Source of the DNA: Datnioides undecimradiatus
Taxonomy: Eukaryota > Chordata > Actinopteri > Lobotiformes > Datnioididae
Direction of reading: 5' to 3'
Length of the DNA: 64,000 nt
Assembly (NCBI GenBank): GCA_008933995.1
Contig: WARS01000043.1
Coordinates: 1,850,001-1,914,000, forward strand
Shown here: positions 50,317-64,000 of the stretch, piece after piece
Numbering within the stretch: position 1 is the first letter of the stretch
Layout of the letters: every line of letters starts with the position of its first letter
Translations under genes and position numbers: made by a program
Notes under the pieces: model-generated
Databases searched by the model: none
Told to the model about the DNA's origin: nothing
Seen by the model: the letters and a program-made list of their open reading frames with translations, nothing else

Positions 50317-50547
50317 ACTTTAAAAAACGTGTCTGTGAGAGCACTTGTATATCCAGCGCATAACTGGCCAATCACAGCAGCGGCTCTAACTCTGGTTAAG
50401 ATAATAACCACTTGGTTTAATGCTCTGAAATGACCATGGCGATGCAGTAGAAGCCAGAATACCTGTGATTGGCTAGTTTGTGGTTATGCGTGACCTCACC
50501 CCAGTTACAGAGTGCTCTCTGCTCACAGATGCACATTTTGTGTAAAG
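50317..50547. mobile_element. Fold-back (long inverted repeat) MITE, about 230 bp
   Basis: The two halves are imperfect reverse complements. The left arm CTGTGAGAGCACTTG...GCGCATAACTGGCCAATCACA (about 50333-50376) matches the reverse of TGTGATTGGCTAGTTTGTGGTTATGCG...GAGTGCTCTCTGCTCACAG (50464-50528). Pairing extends outward through CTTTAAAAAACGTG on the left and CACATTTTGTGTAAAG on the right. The arms are of unequal length because of indels. There is no coding frame. Such fold-back elements are non-autonomous DNA transposons; superfamily is unknown. Confidence 0.65.
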
Positions 50548-53500
50548 AAATCATTCAATTTAATGTGACATTTGTGACATTTCATGGTCAAAAGTAGTTA
50601 TTTCAATCAACATTATGATGAAGCTCTATTGCCTAATGCAAAATGACTTTATTATCATCTGAATGCAATAAAAGCATTTTCACAGATATGAAAACATCCC
50701 AGTTTTAGTATAGTGTTCCACCCTCTGGATTTCTGCCCTCTACAGGTCGATCTCATCATCGGTGGCTTACAGTGAATTTTCACAGAAGAGAAATAACTTT
50801 AATGCAGTTGCTGAGCTCAAAGTCACAGTGACCTGACGAACAGAGGGAATAATGCTTCATTTCTCCCCCTCACGATACTCTGAGTTCATTTCTTTGAAAA
50901 CCGTCCAAACAGAGAAAGATAAATTCTGAACTCTGTCCCTTTCTCCTCCACAAAAAAAAAAAAAAAAAGGTTTTGTATCTCCGCCACATACTGCTATTAA
51001 GACATCAAATTCTTCAATCAGTGACACTTCCTTTGAAAATAGTCGAGTCATCTTTGCGGGGCAGTTTGCAGGATGAATAGTGTTTGGCAAGTTTAGATTT
51101 ACGACCTCCTTTAGTTCTAAAGAGAGCTTTGCTCCGAGCGAGGCCAAGGTTTCCCAGTGCTCTTTTTATGTGCCCGGCCTCTCCTCTATGCAGCGCTTTG
51201 CCAGAATAGCGTCTTCATCATAAAGACTAGCGTGGCAGGACTAGCGTTGTCGCTGTAGCTGTTGTCTTGGAGACTGGCGCCAAAACAAACAACTGTAACA
51301 CAATAAATTAACGTCTGTCAGAGCACTCAGCAATGTGTATAAAAGCAGCCTATTAAAGCAATAAGCAGCAGAACGTTCCGCGTTATTAAATGTCTTTGTT
51401 TTATTCGAAACTTTGATACCATAACAACTGCACTCAGCAGGGTTAGGAAAACAAGCAAGTGATGTCTTTTATGTTTGCATCAAGTTTATTTAAAAAAAAA
51501 AACAAAAACAAATTGTAGGCGGCAGGAAAGACGTGATGCAACTGTCTGTCTTCGACCCACAGACTGGACGATTGACGCAATATTAAGTTCAAGTTATTTC
51601 GTTAAAAATGTGAAAAATGTGCTCCTGTGATTTACACGGTGAAGCCCTGTGAACGCTGAAACAACAACAACACTGGAGACTGGGAATTAACTGTCTGTCC
51701 TTTGTACACTGATGCCAAGATGCCAGCGTCCTCCGCCCTTTATTCTCCTTTCTTCTCCGTGGCACAAAAAGCCAAATTTACTTAAACACGTTTGCTGCAG
51801 CTTGCAATGTAAGCGCAGACTGTGTGTGTGTGTGTGTGTGTGTCCCCCTCCCTGATCGCAGAACTTATGAGAAACTTCACCTCTTTTATGTTATTTTCCC
51901 CAGTGTTTATTTGCTTTTTCTTCCTTTGTGCGCCATAATTTGAGTTTTTACGAATTTGTGTCACCTCTTGCATTTGCTTTTTGACACCTTGACACTTTTT
52001 ACAGCAATAATAGACCACGGTAATATTCCCGACTTTATTTCTTAAGCCCAAACTGGTCTTTTTTTAGGTTTTTAGCAAACAACTACTGTTGCAATTTTAA
52101 GTAGAGGTTGCCTAACTGCCAGAAAAAAATGTGAAATAGCTGTTGACTAATTAATCATTGCCCAGTCTGTAGACAGGGTGGGCAGACACGTGTGTTGGAA
52201 GGCCAGAGTCAGCAGTTTTTTACTCTTAAAAAAAAATCAAAACCCTCAGCCGAAGAGGAGAATGTAATCCGCGACATTCCCCGCTGTGTTCTTTGGACGG
52301 ACTCAGAGAAGAAGATACACTCCTGCCTCCGAGGCGCGCCTTGATTTCCCATGCCTAGTATAGAATATACAGTAAATGCCTCCTCTGTGACTCAGGATCT
52401 TTCTATAGCCCGCTAGTGAGGCCCGGCCAAGTTCAAAGCACTGCTGCTGGCACAGTTTTGACCCCAGATGGACGAGTCAGGAATGGGATAGGTGAGGAAT
52501 GTTTGGTGCCTCTCTCTTCAGGCTGGTCACGCCTCCAGTCAGTGAGCGGTCGTGTCAGTTCAACAGAGGAGTATGGAGTCAGTTTAACAAAGTGGCTTCT
52601 GTAAAACTGTAAATGTTTGTTTTGTTGTTTTTTTTTTTTCATCTCCCTTGAGTCTGGGGTTTTCACAGGAGGTGATTGGTGGGTGGTTTACCACTGGGAA
52701 ATGCCCCAAGGTCCAAAATGGTACTCTATTCAAGCTGCAGACTCTACAGCGCAAATTCAAAAGCTATGTGGCACATTTCACAAACACTTCTGACACAGAA
52801 TTAGACTATTGAGAGAAGTGCTGGTTGGGGACGTTCACTTGACTCTTGCAGCCTGTTATTTTGGTTTGGGATGAAGGCTTTGTCTGCCAGCTGCAGATAT
52901 TTTAGAAAAGTGGACATCACATGCCTGGAAATGCTGCCAAGTGGAGCAGAGCTCTTAGCTGCAAGGATAAGTTTGGCTGTAATCACCGTGCTTCTGTAAT
53001 TGGGGCCGTTCAGAAACTTAAACTGTGCACCAGAAAAAACAGTTATGACTCCTTAAAGAGTAAACACGTTGCTCATTAAGGAGATATCACCAGATTTGGA
53101 ACATTTATACAGTGGGTGTTCTCTCTGTCTGGCCCTTATGTCTTTACCTCTGCTGAACTGCTTTTATTCCCCAGTGGGGGCAGAATGTATTACACCCTCA
53201 TTGTAATTCATGCTATTTCACCATTTGAACATATAAACATACCTAAAATAATTTATTTAAGTTCTGTATTGCTCGAACAATCTACAGGGCAAACATCTAT
53301 GAAGTCACTGTCAGTCTTTCACTGTCAGCGCCTCTGTAACAATGAGTTGAGACGAAACAGAGCTTAGGTTGCATGATTATCCTGATCCATGCACACGTCA
53401 CCAAACGTTCAAAGTAAGGCAGTGAACGTAGCTTCGCGCTGAACAACCTGCTGCTCATCTCACAGGGATTTGGGTGACAGAGGGGCAACAGGCTGCACAT

Positions 53501-54959
53501 GACCCCTCCGTGGGAAAGCAGAAAAAGAGGACAGAAGTCCATCACTAAAGCTGTTCTTAGTCTGACATGCAGGTCCATACTGAAGTATATGCCGTCCATA
53601 CTGAAGTATATTATTTATTTATGTGCCGACAGCCCGTTGCGCTGTTGCATTCTGGGTATATTTTCTATCAGTTATTAAAGTTTAAAAACACGAGCGGTGG
53701 ACTTGGGCTACCCCTGTTACCTGAAAGGAGGATTTAATTCTGGCATGTTCATTTTACATTTAACCTTCTGTTTTGCTGAATGTAGGATCGGGTCTGCATG
53801 AGGCATGGCAGTGAAAATATCAAACCACTTCATAAAATGCATGATGCATTAATTATTCCTGCAAAACAGGTGGTTCAGTGCGAGTTTCTATATTTTTTTT
53901 ATTGAAGTTCAAAATGCTGCCTGCCACCTTAACTGCCGTGAGCTATGGCTTCACATAGTTTATATAGGACCCCTGTGGTGTGAGAGTTACCTTCATGAAT
54001 AAAGATCCCCCTGCTCGCACCCTGATTATACATTTACACTTACTGTATCTCATTATGTTCCCTTCTTAATCAGTCCTCTAAAAAAATGTGAAAATAAAAA
54101 GAACAAATTAAAAAAAAAAAAACACATTTTCCATTTGTGCGATACATTTTCAGTTTCAGTCTTGAATCATTTGAGCAATCATTCTCAATGGTCTCATTCA
54201 GAGTCTGCTGCATGCCCCACATGCCACACCTCTCTCATCATCCCTAAATATAGAATGTGACACATTCAGCCCACAACTGTTTGATTGCCCCATATATCTC
54301 CGGGAGCAGATGTTTGAGATGCCAGTCCGTGGAGATGCCTCAGCCCGGTTTTTTAGCATGTGCGCTCATCCCCTGAATGTGGCTCCATGGCTTTAGATAT
54401 CTCTGCTCTCGGGTTTATAGCTCAGATGATGGGATGATGCTTTGCCTTTTTCCATAGTGTATTACTTACAGTAGATGGAGGTCAGTGTGCCTCCACGCTG
54501 GAGACGTAGCAGTATTGGTGTAGGAAAGCTAAGCGATGTACTGCTGTGGATAGCAGCAAAGTGTTTCATAGCCACCAAAAGAAACAGTTTGTACTCTGCA
54601 GAATATGTTCACTGCTTCGCTTTGCCATTAGAGAGCCATTTAGGACTTCAGACTAAAGCTGTTATATCCATCTCTGCTCTCTTCAAGCCCACCAGTTTGA
54701 TCATTTCAGCTCGCAGAACAGTGCTCATCTGTCACCGCCTCAGTCAGATAGTTTGTCTGTGTTTTGTTGCTTGACTGACGCAGACACAATGCATAAAGAG
54801 TAGCCCAAATAAACGAACCATTCAAAGTAGCAGAAAATGAGCAACTCATTTGTTCTTTCAGCTTTCAGTACTGCTATTTTTGGTGGATTTTAAGAGCGAG
54901 GCTGCGGATTTCTATTTGACAAGTGGAGTGGTGAAAATATTCTAAATGTAGTGAACACA
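50548..54959. other. Intergenic DNA, no gene seen
   Basis: An A run at about 50951-50968, a (GT)n run at about 51821-51842, A runs at 51489-51502 and 54110-54121 and a T run at 52628-52639. Frames of up to 100 codons show no domain character. Confidence 0.45.
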
Positions 54960-55170
54960 AAATTGTATTTTCAGATTTTATTGTTGGCTAAAATTAGTGT
55001 TTTTATCAAAGGAGTCTGGTGGAGTTCAACAAAGGCTTATCTCTCTGTGGAAAGGGTCTGTGCGACTGCAAGGTAAAGCAGTGGGAGTAATCTAAAAATA
55101 GCAAACAATTAAAATGAAAAAAAAAACAACTAATTTTAAGCAGCTAAAAACCTGATACAGCCCCGCTTAT
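54960..55170. mobile_element. Diverged MITE, copy 2 of the family at 45.9-46.2 kb
   Basis: GTTTTTATCAAAGGAGTCTGG, GGTAAAGCAGTGGGAGTAATC and TTTTAAGCAGCTAAAAACCTG align with TTTTGTCAAAGGATTCTGGTGG, GATAAAGCAGTGAAATCAATC and TTTAAGGTGGCTGAAATG of the 45.9 kb copy in the same order and orientation. The ends are not preserved. Confidence 0.45.
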
Positions 55171-58100
55171 AAAATCCAAACTATGCCTCATAGTTTTCCT
55201 GGCTTATTGAATTGGATTTCACGGCATATTAAGAGTACTACTGTGAGGGAAAAATGAATTTGTTTGGTAGGTTTGGAATGAATTTAGGCTGAAGGTCTAA
55301 AGGTTGCTTTTAAAATTAATTTGAATTTTTTTGTAATTCAACAACTGAAACACAATACATATAGACATATCCTATTCTCTACGCTTCAAGGCCAGACTTT
55401 TAACTAAGAAAAGAGAGCAACTGCACTGTGTTTGAATTTGTCAGTGGTAATTTCATTTATTAAAATTTATTTCTGAACCGCTGAAGCGGCTTAAAAGACC
55501 TCACCTCATTAACATCTAATCTCGAGGCCCTGTCTTGTAGAATGTGTTCAAATATAGTTTTAAGACTTTTATTATTTCAGTTGAAATTGTGTTTACATCG
55601 TGCATTTTATTAAAAAACGTTACAAACCGCTAGATAACGTAGAAAGAGTAAGCTTTGATGGACTGGTCGTGGAGACAAAGAGTTTCTGCTGTCAACATAA
55701 TGCAAAACTTAACAAGGAGGTCAAACAAAGGCATATCAAATGATTACATTGTATATTGTTATAGTACATTATACTGTACATAAGCACAAATCACAGCCTG
55801 CATCAGAAATTCAGTGGAGGTGTGCATCTGGGCTGCAGCTTCACCACCTGCTTTATACAGGTGGCGAAGGTCAGGACTTCTGCGAGACAGACTTTATTTT
55901 TCCATAAAACTGTTTCCATCTCAGCTGCAACCAAATGGAGTAAATTGACTCTATTTCTGCCGCAGTATACACCTTTGTTTTCTCAGGGCCAGCGTTGGAT
56001 GTTGACAGGGAAATTACTGCCCTAAGTATTCCCGTTGCAGCTGCAAAATAAAAGCAGGCTAGCTGAGAAGCTGGAGAGTCTGCCTTGTGACGGCATTTGG
56101 ATAGATCCCCTGTGGCCTCCTGTCCTGCTCAAACACACTAAATTTGGGCCATCTCCAGGGGAAATGTTCTGCCATTGACCCAAAACCTGACCTGCAGAAC
56201 TCCTCCAGAATCAAGATGAAGTAAATAAGTGGGAAACATGGAGCTTAGCTACGGTTACATGTCGCAGTGGGGTAATTTATCCAAGCAGCTCTTCGCATGA
56301 GATATGGATTTTGAAGCTGTTTAAAAATCAAAATCTCTCCAAATGGAATCCGAACCTTCTTGAGTCTTGACCCAGTGCTTTCATTAAATCAGCTTTGCAA
56401 GATTATTGACATGGAGTGTCCGTACACAGCCTCCGACAGAACAGTTTCATTTGGTTGCATTCTTACCTGACAGTGAGCCCTCTAATTGAACAGACCTCAA
56501 TCTGAGTGGCAGCCATAGCTTTAAATGAACTTTCAGTAGGATTATTCACTTATAGGGTATTGTATTTACCCATGACATTTATTTCTGAACAGCCAGATGA
56601 TCAGAAACAGTGTAGCTGCTCCAAAGAGTATAAGATTAAAATTCAAGGCATTATCAGCAGAACTGTCAAAGTTATATGGTTTGGGTGACAGATGAAACAA
56701 ACGATCAATATTTAAAAATGAATAAAAGCAACAGGGGCAGAAGGCCACTTGAACTGACATGTGATGGGATACAGAAACACTCAGGGAATGAAAGGTTAGG
56801 TTTTCAGTCAGGACAGCTGAGTTAAAGCCCCTCAGACTTGCTCTTTCTCACAAAGAGTGGTTCAGAGATTAACAGCTCCAGGCAGCGTGCCAGGCCTGCA
56901 AAGAAATGTTTCTACATGTAGCTGAAGCCATCAAAAAAAAAAATCATTATTCTTCATTGAGTCCACAAATCTTTAAGCAAAGACTCATGTGGCTCATTAG
57001 TGAAACAAACAAGTTTTGACATGACTTCACAGGACACGTGTTGACATTCTTTCAATTTCTGCCCCAAAGTCCTTATCAGCATAAAGTCAACTTCCTTGTT
57101 ATCTTCCCATGTAATCTACCTCTGGAGCGTTCTCACAGTGACCACCCAGGTGCTGTGTTGTTGAAACACTCCTGGAGACTGTCGGCAGAGAAAGGGAGCG
57201 TCATGTTCCTGATGCTTCCAAGACTCCGTGGTCCACAAATTATCGTGGCCTTTTTAGAAAACAGCAAGAACCATTAGCTTCAGAGGAATATGAAAGCTGC
57301 TCTGGCTCAGAGGAAGTGAGGCTGCAGCAGATAAAAAGCCCTAAACCCCAAATCTGGTAATCCATAGACCTAATTTTATAAATAAATACAATTCTTAGTT
57401 TAATGTTAAAGGAGTAGTTCAAGGATATAAGCTAATTTATTGTTTTTGTTGAGAGAGAGCAAGTTCGTGTGAAACCAAAGGCAGAGTGCTACGTGCTACA
57501 ATGGATTTAATGTGTCTGAACTGGTGGTAGATACTGATTGGTGTTTAGAGTACCAGTAGTGTTAGCTATTAACAGCCCTAATAGCCAATAGAGACCTATG
57601 GAGGATAGACTGATGACAGGGAATACAGTTTTGAGGTTGTTTTGTTGCTGGGTTTGGCTCCTGACTCCCCAGGGCTGAGATAGCTAACAGGACCGCCAAT
57701 GTTAGCTGCATGACTAATTGAGCTTCGGTTATTAGCAGTTAGAGGTTACCGTAGCTAAGAAGTGAAACTGTCCAACCTCATAAAAGTTCAAGGAAGCATT
57801 TAATTGGATGCAAATTCGGTGTACACTACCAAGTGCAAGGCGTGTGCAAAATGTACGCAACAGTGACGAGACTTCCTGAAAGCATCACGGACCATCTGGA
57901 CTCCCTCTGTTGACGTCTAATTACATGTTTTCTGATGCCGGAGTTTAAATTAAGCAAAATTTTACAAGATGCGTTAAAAAAAAACTGAACAGAACAGCTC
58001 ATCTGGAGAAAACCAAATCAAAACATAAATTAATAGGCTGCATGTCATAATTAAACAGGTTACACTGACTAATATTGCTAGACTTCGCTCAGAGTTCAAT

Positions 58101-60300
58101 GAGGGTCACTGGCAAACTCTGGAGGGCAGAGACCGGGAAAAGTGACATCATGGTAAACAAGAGTGATTATCACCGCTGAGCCGAGGTTCACGAATAAAGA
58201 GCTCCTCTGTTTGGATGCTGTTTGGCGTCTGACCAGGCAGCAACCAGCTGGGCACAGCTGAGATCAACCGTCCCAAATTATTCTCATCCACTGCCCTGAA
58301 GACAAAATCTTCTCAGTTTCTTTGCTCCCTTGGAAACAAGAGGATGAAGACACACATGCTACGCTGAACTTCGGGTGGAAGGGAGTGAAGGGAGAAGACG
58401 AAAAGCAGTCGCGCGGCAACTTGAGCATTAGGCTCATTATCCGCGTAAGCGAGAGTGAACACGTCTGGCCTGTCGTGTGGAAACAAAAGAAACATTCGGT
58501 GTCATACATTTCATGGACCATTCCCGAACCTAAACCCGGTGAAGTTTCTTCCAAACATGATCAAATTAACCGTATGAACAAAAGCATAAACCTTCTCTAC
58601 ATTTCAACCAAGACCTGTTGTGAAAAGCCAACTACAAAGCACGCTGCCTCTTTAAGGTATTCAGTATTGAACATCTTGCCCGCGGAGATAAACAAACTCT
58701 TTCATTCCTTTAAGGCACAGAAACTTGAAAGTGATGCCGTTTTAATGAATCAATATGTTTGTTCTGAATATGGTTTTGTGTTTTGCTAAATGGTCTTTAT
58801 CCTGAATCAATGAACGTAATCAGCGGGGTAAGTCCATGCAAACTAAAGTGTTGTGCAAATGATAATGAGCATGGCATGGTGTACTTTTATTTCGCTGCAC
58901 TGGTGCATAGTTTTGTAGCTGTTTAACAAAGGACAGTAACTTCCTGGAATGTCCACTGGTTGCCTGGCAACTGGCCCCAGCCAAGAACGAGTCAGAAACA
59001 CTACCTGTCATCGAATAGCAAACGACAGAGAGACGATACCAGGCATAATCTGTCACCTTCGAACAGAGCCAGGTTACCTGATTTCACTCTTTATGCTAAG
59101 CTAAGGTAACAACTGCTTGCTGCCGCTATATATTTACTGTACAGAAACGAATAACATCAATCTTCCCATGCAATTTTTAGTAAATATCTAATGCCCTGGC
59201 TTTGACACAACCATCAGTGTAGCGTAGTAACTTTACTATGATGTTTAAGTCTGTTAAACCCATTCATGAGTTTGACCCCGTTTTGTCAAAACGCCACAAT
59301 TTTGCCGTCAGGGTTAATGAGCGAACCAGTCGCACCACAGCCGCTGAGAGTCAGCTGCCATCAAGACGCCTGCTATAAATATATTTCAGTATTGCAAAAA
59401 GGCGATGTTACAGTGTGTATTCTCACCACTTAACCTGGACATTTTCTGTTTACACACAACATCACATGAGACAAGGTAATGAGTAGAGCTTATCTTGTTC
59501 TCCCATCGCTGCAGTAGTATGAAAACCATGTCAGTTTGCTCCTACCGACCAAGTGTGCAAAGGTTTCATGGATGTAATTTCTGGATTTCATGAGCGAGAG
59601 GAGCTGAATAACCTTTTCTTTTTAATATTAAATAACGTCACTCACTTGAGTGGGTCTGAGTTGACAGACTAGTCGCTTGTTTGTCAGTTTGGAGCGCAGC
59701 ACTTGACCTGCAGAACTTCACACTCTGTGTCTGCGGTGGTCTAATTTCACTGAGTACGACTGAATGCAGGGTCAGGGGGAAACTGTCTAAAGGAAGGTCT
59801 AAAGCTTGTTTATGTGTCTGCGAGTGTTTTTACATATACTGTTGTATTGGTCAAGAGTCATCTTTTGTCCGTGTGTATGTTATTGTGTGAGAATATGCAT
59901 ACACACACGTGTGTGTAAAGAAAGTAAGTTCCGCTGCAGAGCACTCTGGGAACTGGAGGGGTCTTTCTAACACAAACACACAGAGGCATGGACCCCAGTG
60001 ACGCACTAATGCGGGTGCAGAGGGGTTAAAACAACAGCCGAGTGAATGCCCGGCACGGACACGAGAAAATAACCTACAAAGCCCCGTCGACTCCAGCTCA
60101 CAGAGCCCAAAGCACACTGTTTACGACAGCATGAAAGGCAGACACCGAGCTCTGGCTCAGATTTCAGAGCCGCAGACTATTTCTGACCATGCTTTGACTG
60201 ATACTTTGTGGAAAAAAGAAAAAAAAAAAAAACATCTTTGCAAAAGCATTTTTATAGATTTGGTCTGTTTCATATATTGATTTGATGGTGGTTTTGACAA
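55171..60300. other. Intergenic DNA, no gene seen
   Basis: A segment starting AAAGGAGTAGTTCAAGGATAT near 57408 resembles a fish MITE end and may run to about 57850, but no partner end was found. The longest frame (58322-58789, plus, 155 codons) is hydrophilic but unrecognised and has no splice or promoter context. Other frames are short. Confidence 0.4.
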
Positions 60301-60318
60301 TATAAAAGCCAAACTTTA

Positions 60319-60341
60319 AAAAAATAAAATAAAATAAAATC
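60319..60341 (+). repeat. (AAAAT)n pentanucleotide repeat
   Basis: About four AAAAT/AAATA units after an A run. Confidence 0.8.
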
Positions 60342-60454
60342 ACAGACAGAAATTGCAGGCTTTCCTGTGACTGACAAATTACCTGAAATCAAGCGTTTTC
60401 ATGTTCAAGCCTTAATGTGATATAATTAAGCGAAAATGAAAAGTTAAAAACTGC

Positions 60455-61672
60455 TATTATGGCCACTTAATAATGATTTTATTGATCAAAGCTCAGAATT
60501 TGATGAATAAATGCATTCAGTGACCCTCAGATGTTGAAACATTTGAAACAGAAAGTACAAAAATAAATAAATAGACTGAAAACGGTTACATCGAAAGGTG
60601 TTCATAAACATGAGTGCATATGTATGAGAACAACACCCGACTTCTCATCGTAAAGTTCTTCAGCTCTTCAACGTACAGTCGTGCTGCCTCGCTCTGCCCA
60701 AACATGGTGCGCAATATGCAATGTTCATGATAATACGTAATGTTGTGCTGGATTATGAAAACATAAGAATGTGAGGAACTTCTTCAGAGTTTAAAAAAAA
60801 AAAGAAAAACTGTACATGAGATTAAATAACTCATTAAAATTCAAATCTTTCAGTGTATAATGTGTGACACCAGTCAAGCCGAGTGGATCCGGGCTGCGGC
60901 TTGTTAGCCACGCTAAGAGGCTTTATCGAAATCCCAATCCCTGCCACTCATTTGAGAGGCAAAGAAGAAAATAACATCATCATTTAGTGCATTCCACTCA
61001 TACACAATGCAAATTACTCTCGCTGGAAGGCCTCGGGAGGAGCAAATGGTGTAACTGCATATTATGTACATAACGATGGCAGTCAGTGTATTCGCCTCGG
61101 GGGGAAGGCAGACAGGGAGACTTGAAAGAAGGGAGCAAAACAGCATTCCTTAGCAGAAATTAGGATTATTTTAAATGTCAAAATTAGTTTCTTATGCAAA
61201 TGACACGTTCCTTAACCTCAAATGACTTAAACAGCTTGTTATTACAGAGTTATCAGCAACACGACTTGTGCTGTTTTGAAAGGATAGTGGACACGTCCTT
61301 CACTAGCAATATGTTAATTGTTATTTTTACAAATACATTAAGAAAACGCACATTCATCTTTGCTTAATATTTTCAATATTTTACTGTGTAGGCTGTTAGA
61401 ATTACATGGTCCTGAGGATAGGGGCCAGTTTTATGGGAGAGCGCATTAAGCTCTGCTGAAATAAGTTGATATTTAAAAAAAATGGCATAAATTACAATAT
61501 TTGAAAAGATAATTCAACAATCTGGATCCAGTTAGAACGCGTCAGTGGATAAAACTCCAGTGTCTTTGTAAAAGGACATTCTGAGAGGACACAGTGACGT
61601 CACGGAGATCAAGCCTTTACTTTACTCAATCAGTATCTCAGTAATTTGCCCACTTGACTGGTGTGACTCTCA
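60455..61672 (-). other. Probable 3'UTR of gene B
   Basis: Downstream (minus strand) of the gene B stop there is no coding frame of note. The sequence is AT-rich, with an AATAAA on the minus strand at 60478-60483, which would place cleavage near 60455. No earlier canonical signal is obvious between this and the stop. The UTR end is an inference from the single poly(A) signal. Confidence 0.4.
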
Positions 61673-62718
<1,046 letters not shown>

Positions 62719-63488
62719 TTTAAAGGGGACATATTATGAAAAACACATTTTTCTTGCCTATACATATTTAAACTAGTCCCCCCCTCAGCCGACCAGCTCA
62801 GAGAATGAGGAAGGCAGACAGGTCCTGCATCGTCTCTACAGCCCACCCTCTGGTAACATGGGGCTCCTACAGGCCGTTCAGATCCAGCTCCTGTCGTTAC
62901 GTAACCACAGGAGTGATTTACAGAGGCCGTCCTCCTCTGAGTGAAACCGCTGAGAGGGGGCGTTCATCCCGCTAGGTGAAGCTCGCTGTTTCCAGCGGTA
63001 AGCTAGCGGTGTGTGGCGATGTCGTCGGTCAGAGCCGGACATGCAGACTGCTCTGTTGTTGGTTGTAAACACCAACACAAATGCCGATATTCTGTCCCAG
63101 CCCCAGAAGACCAGAGGAGACCGTGGCTGCGTTTGATTCTTTTATTCTTTCCAACCGTTTCCTCCGCTGTTCGCCGTCAGACTCTGGGTCGTAGCTATAG
63201 CGCACAGCCGCGGGATATTCGTCGGGAGCGGTAGCCATGTTGGAGACCGGTCCTGCACCGCTCTGCACCCTCCCCCTCCATACGTCATTCAGGCAGCCAA
63301 TCAGAGCAGCGCCTCATTATCACAGCCTCCCCGCCCACTCAGAACTCCACATAGATAATGAAGGTAGAGAGTGGGAGGCTGCAGACCCTCCTCAGTGTTT
63401 TTTGCAAAAAAAATTCAAAGGCTTGTTTTTAAGACATCCAGGACCTGCTTAAAACAGCTTTCAGGGGCCATAATACGTCCCCTTTAAA
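62719..63488 (+). mobile_element. THAP-fragment DNA element, copy 2 (about 770 bp), inverted relative to copy 1
   Basis: Both ends are well kept: TTTAAAGGGGACATATTATG at 62719-62738 and CATAATACGTCCCCTTTAAA at 63469-63488, imperfect inverted repeats with one mismatch. If TTAA is the target duplication, this resembles piggyBac-style insertion; if TTTAAA belongs to the terminal repeat, the duplication is unknown. On the plus strand an ATG at 63019 starts MSSVRAGHADCSVVGC then KHQHKCRYSVPAPEDQRRPW, the first half of a THAP finger (C-x4-C), after which similarity is lost. It lies in the presumed intron of gene B, on the opposite strand. It is the better preserved of the two copies. Confidence 0.8.
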
Positions 63489-63794
63489 TTTTAAAGTGTT
63501 ATGTTTTAAATTTAAAATTTAAAAGAACTGAAAATACCCATGCATGGGCCAGCATTGCATAGCAGCTGTTAGTTCTGCACCCCACCCCCAAAACTGAACA
63601 CAGGAAAGCTCATTTAACAGGAATAACATATTTGTAAATTGAGCACCCACAGATAAAGGTTACAGATTTGATAAAAAAGTATCATCCTGTGTAACAGTGT
63701 TAGCTAGAGTGCAGTTGCTGTGGAACAGTTAGATGTCGCTTATAGCAACAGGAAGCTGGTAAAAGCAATAAAATGCCCACATTAAGATAATTAC

Positions 63795-63860
63795 ATTCTG
63801 TTTTATATGCTGCAGCGGTCGCCTCTTCCATTTGTTTGACATGAAGAGCTGCTCATATGT
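63795..63860 (-). other. Possible upstream coding exon of gene B, weak
   Basis: On the minus strand a 22-codon stretch TYEQLFMSNKWKRRPLQHIK, then QN, lies between an AG (63862-63861) and a GT (63794-63793). Its composition is protein-like. However the phase does not join directly to the terminal exon, which needs two bases of a split codon, so either the donor is further along, an exon intervenes or the frame is chance. Confidence 0.2.
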
Positions 63861-64000
63861 CTCACACAAGCGCAGGATGAAAAATTGATATTTTAATAGA
63901 TTACAAGTGGGTAAAAGCTGCGCTCACACAAGTGAAACATCAGCAGACATGAGTAGATCATGTGACGCCGTGTGGCAGCAGACAACAGCAGATGATTTTT

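Noticed and set aside
58322-58789. 155-codon hydrophilic plus-strand open frame
   Set aside because: No recognisable family, no splice or promoter context, and a minus-strand frame overlaps it; probably chance.

Overview
This window is vertebrate DNA, almost certainly from a ray-finned fish and probably a percomorph teleost. The sequence is AT-rich, no long open frame carries a recognisable protein, coding exons are short with ordinary GT-AG boundaries, and the dispersed repeats are of teleost type: a tRNA-derived SINE, two short hAT-like elements flanked by 8-bp target duplications, and THAP-fragment elements starting with a TTTAAAGGGGAC-type end. There are no bacterial operons, CRISPR arrays or phage genes. 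The species cannot be named from the sequence.

Layout. Positions 1-231 are the end of an intron. Positions 232-396 (+ strand) are the 54-codon terminal coding exon of gene A, and 397 to about 2365 are its 3'UTR with a good distal poly(A) signal. From about 2.4 to 60.4 kb lies a ~58 kb stretch with no protein-coding gene that I can support. At the right edge, 61673-61880 on the minus strand is the 68-codon terminal exon of gene B, with a probable 3'UTR reaching to about 60.46 kb and intron sequence to its right. The two genes converge tail to tail. I could not securely name either gene, but both exons look like genuine, constrained protein ends.

The interval between them resembles a regulatory gene desert. 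Several AT-rich, homeodomain-motif-dense blocks (about 5.4-7.1, 17.5-18.4, 18.9-19.6 and 20.8-21.8 kb) contain perfect palindromes, a POU octamer, a DR1 nuclear-receptor site, X-box-like sites and a good CTCF-like motif pair. These look like conserved noncoding elements, but conservation cannot be shown from one sequence.

Mobile DNA includes a 564-bp hAT-type MITE (10027-10590), a 645-bp hAT deletion derivative keeping a zinc-finger transposase exon (40755-41399), a SINE (25.1-25.4 kb), a retroposon 3' tail (16.3-16.42 kb), a fold-back element (50.3-50.5 kb), a common teleost interspersed repeat (44.2-44.7 kb), a diverged repeat pair (45.9 and 55.0 kb), and two ~765-bp THAP-fragment elements in opposite orientation about 32 kb apart (29.9-30.6 and 62.7-63.5 kb). 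Most computed open frames are chance readings through pyrimidine-rich DNA or repeats. I did not find a clear new biological system. The most useful items are the paired inverted THAP elements, the hAT derivative with intact boundaries, and the palindrome/octamer cluster near 18.3 kb.
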